The notes under the pieces: model-generated
What the model was told of the DNA's origin: nothing
Seen by the model: the letters and a program-made list of their open reading frames with translations, nothing else
Databases searched by the model: none
Assembly: GCA_012837705.1 (NCBI GenBank)
Contig: DUQQ01000011.1
Location: 30,368-94,367 of the forward strand
Direction of reading: 5' to 3'
Length of the DNA: 64,000 bases
From: Hydrogenispora sp.
GTDB lineage: Bacteria > Bacillota > UBA4882 > UBA10575
Shown here: piece by piece, positions 62,174 through 64,000 of the stretch
Position numbering within the stretch: position 1 is the stretch's first letter
Layout of the letters: each line of letters starts with the position of its first letter
Program-made: the position numbers and the translations under genes

Positions 62174-63109
62174 ATGGTGAGGGCAGTGTGGAAGTATCTC
62201 CTTCTTTTGCTTAGCGTCTGTCTATTCTGTACTCCGCTGCATGGCCAGGAAGGGCCTAGCACGGAGCGGCCGGTGGAAGTATATTTTGCCGCAGTTGATC
62301 CGGAGGGGGACGATTACGGGCCGGGAAGTTATGTCTACCCCCGGAATCTGGCGTTCCGACCTTATGAGGGCCTTTACGATCTGCTGTCGTTCCGCGTCTC
62401 CGGCGACGGGGAACAGTTGTTTTTTGATGTCCAGATTAAGCAGGTGACCAACCCCTGGAACGCGCCGGAGGGCTTTATCCATCCGGTGATCCATATTTAT
62501 GTCGATACGAAGCCTGGGGGTAGAACCACCCCCTTAAGTGAAGCGTTGGGGGTAAAGATGGCACCCCAGTACGGTTGGGAGTTTTGTCTGGCGGGTGTGG
62601 GCTGGGAAAGTAGTCGGGTTGTATCTTTAACAACGGATCAATCTTTGGCCGCAAACGATCTGTCTGCCGCCTACCTCCCGGACCAAAACTTAATCCGCTT
62701 AACGGTACCCATGGCGGTGATGGGACGCCCGCAGAAAAGTTGGCGCTACTATGTGCTGGTTGGCGCGTATGATGGCTTTGGTCCCGGTTTTCTCCGGGAG
62801 ATCCGCGCGGAGGCCGGCGACTGGCATTTTGGGGGGGCGGCATCGGCAGAGGCGCCCCGCATTCTCGATCTCTTGGCACCGGAAAGGGGAAAATACGCAC
62901 AGGAAAGACAGTTACAACCGGAAAAAGACGGACCGCCGGTGATCTATCCGGTTAACATGAAAAAAGGCATCCCTTGGGGTTATTTGGGCGTGGCCGGTCT
63001 AGTACTTGTCCTTGGCGGGTTTTTTAAGCGACGAATGGTGATTACCGGTTTTTGGCTGAAAGGTACGGCTCCCGGCGTCGACGGTAAACCGCAAGAAGAT
63101 GAGAAATAA
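62174..63109 (+). CDS. Secreted glucodextranase-C-domain-like (PF09985-type) protein with C-terminal anchor
   Basis: A 311-residue protein with a signal peptide (YLLLLLSVCLFCTPLHGQ) and a C-terminal helix (about 270-290) with a basic tail. The main domain reads DPEGDDYGPGSYVYPRN, YDLLSFRV, TNPWNAPEGFIHPVIHIYVDTKPGG and YVLVGAYDGFGPG. These are the features of the DOMON-like domain found at the C-terminus of glucodextranase. Alone, without a catalytic domain, it is likely a surface glycan-binding protein (inference). Start at ATG 62174, with GAGG 6 bases upstream. Confidence 0.7.
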   Translation: MVRAVWKYLLLLLSVCLFCTPLHGQEGPSTERPVEVYFAAVDPEGDDYGPGSYVYPRNLAFRPYEGLYDLLSFRVSGDGEQLFFDVQIKQVTNPWNAPEGFIHPVIHIYVDTKPGGRTTPLSEALGVKMAPQYGWEFCLAGVGWESSRVVSLTTDQSLAANDLSAAYLPDQNLIRLTVPMAVMGRPQKSWRYYVLVGAYDGFGPGFLREIRAEAGDWHFGGAASAEAPRILDLLAPERGKYAQERQLQPEKDGPPVIYPVNMKKGIPWGYLGVAGLVLVLGGFFKRRMVITGFWLKGTAPGVDGKPQEDEK

Positions 63110-63182
63110 TCACAGGATAGGCTAAATTTGGTATAGTTTTTCCCTCTCCGCCGAATACTAAAGGGGACGGGGAGGGAACGTA

Positions 63183-63491
63183 ATGTTTACCGAGAAGAAG
63201 GATTTAATCTACAGTCTATTGAACCAAATAATAAAGGCCGAAGGATACCAAAAAAAACAAGCAGAAGAAAGATATTGGCGGCTGGTCGAAGACGCCAAGA
63301 AAGACTGGCAGGAAGCGCGGGCTTACTTTAATACCGTCACCGATCCCGAATTAATTGATCACGCCATTTATGCCTTGGGCGCGGCCGAAAAACGCTATGT
63401 TTACTTGTTGAAAAAGGCCCGCGAGGAACGGTTTTTCCAGGAAAGGTTTTTGGTGGAAGGGAAAGGGTTCTCTTTAGGGGAGGAGGTTTAA
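63183..63491 (+). CDS. yaaL: YaaL-like DUF2508 protein
   Basis: A 102-residue helical, highly charged protein of the DUF2508 family: KDLIYSLLNQIIKAEGYQKKQAEERYWRL then LIDHAIYALGAAEKRYVYLLKKAREE. Function unknown. It sits directly before bofA with its last codons carrying the bofA ribosome site, the same order as Bacillus yaaL-bofA. Confidence 0.8.
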   Translation: MFTEKKDLIYSLLNQIIKAEGYQKKQAEERYWRLVEDAKKDWQEARAYFNTVTDPELIDHAIYALGAAEKRYVYLLKKAREERFFQERFLVEGKGFSLGEEV

Positions 63492-63752
63492 GTGTCGTTC
63501 GAAGTCTTGCTGGTTTATTTTCTCCTTTTATTGCTTGTTGCTTTTGGGGGGAAGTACCTCTATTCACCGCTCCAGTTCGGTCTGGAGCTTCTGTTTAAAG
63601 GCGGAAGCGGTTTTCTTCTCCTTTTTGGCTTTAACCTTTTGACCCAATTTACCGGGTACTATTTACCTTTGAATCTTTATACCATATTATACTGCGGTTT
63701 CTTGGGCCTTCCCGGCTTAATCTCCTTATGTTTTTTGAAGACCTGGTTATAG
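63492..63752 (+). CDS. bofA: Pro-sigma-K processing inhibitor BofA
   Basis: An 86-residue membrane protein with two to three helices, typical BofA length and composition (GLELLFKGGSGFLLLFGFNLLTQFTGYYLPLN; a Gly-rich turn GFLGLPG near the end). BofA holds the SpoIVFB protease inactive until late sporulation. GTG start immediately after the yaaL stop, with GGGGAGGAGG in the yaaL end. Confidence 0.85.
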   Translation: MSFEVLLVYFLLLLLVAFGGKYLYSPLQFGLELLFKGGSGFLLLFGFNLLTQFTGYYLPLNLYTILYCGFLGLPGLISLCFLKTWL

Positions 63753-63812
63753 CGGTCAAAGCACACATTAAAGATCCCGGGAATATTATAATCCCGGTGA
63801 GGTGTTGGGCAA

Positions 63813-63998
63813 ATGGACGATAAGGTTTCCTGCTCTTTTTGTGGTCAATTAACCTGTGGCGGACTCCGGATTTACGGGGAGGTGATCTGCCTGGCCTGCG
63901 AACAGCGGCTGGCCCGGTTAGAAGTGGCCGATGAAGATTATCCCCAGTGGCTTGATGGGCTCCGCACCCTCTGGCATAAATGGCTGAAAGGAACGTAA
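63813..63998 (+). CDS. csfB: Sigma-G inhibitor Gin (CsfB)
   Basis: A 61-residue zinc-binding anti-sigma factor: CSFCGQLTCGGLRIYGEVICLACEQRL supplies the two Cys pairs, followed by an acidic/aromatic helix. Gin prevents premature sigma-G activity in the forespore. The yaaL-bofA-csfB order matches Bacillus subtilis. It is complete, ending two bases before the window edge. Ribosome site GGTGAGGTG, weaker than its neighbours. Confidence 0.88.
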   Translation: MDDKVSCSFCGQLTCGGLRIYGEVICLACEQRLARLEVADEDYPQWLDGLRTLWHKWLKGT

Positions 63999-64000
63999 GC

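Overview
The window looks like a low-to-mid-GC endospore-forming Bacillota chromosome segment. Spore markers are ypeB, a LysM/SleB-type cortex hydrolase gene, a DacF-like carboxypeptidase, and the yaaL-bofA-gin trio at the right end. Codon choice is balanced, GTG and TTG starts are common, and nearly every real gene has a strong GGAGG-type ribosome site. A secreted protein with the N-terminal signature of outer-membrane beta-barrels (TraF/PorV/FadL type) ends in Phe. This hints at a diderm lineage (Limnochordia/Hydrogenispora-like, inference only). I see no rRNA, tRNA, CRISPR array, transposase or prophage gene, so this is mostly ordinary chromosomal core with a few unusual proteins.

Layout, left part. 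After the tip of a HAD phosphatase come a DUF819 membrane protein and a GNAT-like protein (1-2.5 kb). Next, on the minus strand, are uvrB-uvrA with a clear promoter and a LexA-like palindrome, then ftsE-ftsX-ctpA-divergent polysaccharide deacetylase (2.6-11.5 kb). A 612-bp gene-poor stretch (11.9-12.5 kb) holds several RNA-like hairpins. It precedes a cyclic-2,3-diphosphoglycerate-synthetase-like gene, small DUF2007 and DUF1540 genes, a ZIP metal transporter, a DMT exporter, ypeB and guaB (12.5-19.2 kb). DUF1015, helD, a Cof-type phosphatase, three tandem M42 aminopeptidases, the beta-barrel-like protein, a LysE exporter and an FRG-domain protein follow (19-30 kb).

Middle. nadA-nadB-nadC (de novo NAD synthesis) are on the minus strand. 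folB, a GT4 glycosyltransferase overlapping a nucleotidyltransferase/degenerate phosphomannomutase fusion, rapZ and a yvcK gene with an extra C-terminal PrcB-like domain are on the plus strand. An FMN riboswitch with its own promoter and terminator then controls an ABC importer (ATPase, permease, NMT1/THI5-like binding protein). This is best read as a riboflavin uptake system. A complete phosphate regulon follows in one direction: pstS-pstC-pstA-pstB-phoU-phoB/P-phoR. Its PstS is circularly permuted.

Right part. A SleB-like spore hydrolase, an FMN-dependent glutamate-synthase-like protein, an EnvC-like M23 peptidase, ddl, a bacteriohemerythrin, nadE (with its glutaminase nucleophile Cys replaced by Gly), a CsoR/CstR-type repressor plus thioredoxin, dacF, a DUF378 protein, an MFS transporter, a PF09985-type surface protein, and yaaL-bofA-gin.

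Themes: NAD supply (nadABC, nadE), cell-wall turnover and division (ftsEX, ctpA, M23, ddl, dacF), sporulation/germination, and phosphate and flavin acquisition. The least ordinary items are the permuted PstS, the FMN-switched importer, the Cys-less NadE, the YvcK-PrcB fusion, the degenerate mutase, the outer-membrane-like barrel, and a short conserved RNA-like motif found twice in intergenic DNA.
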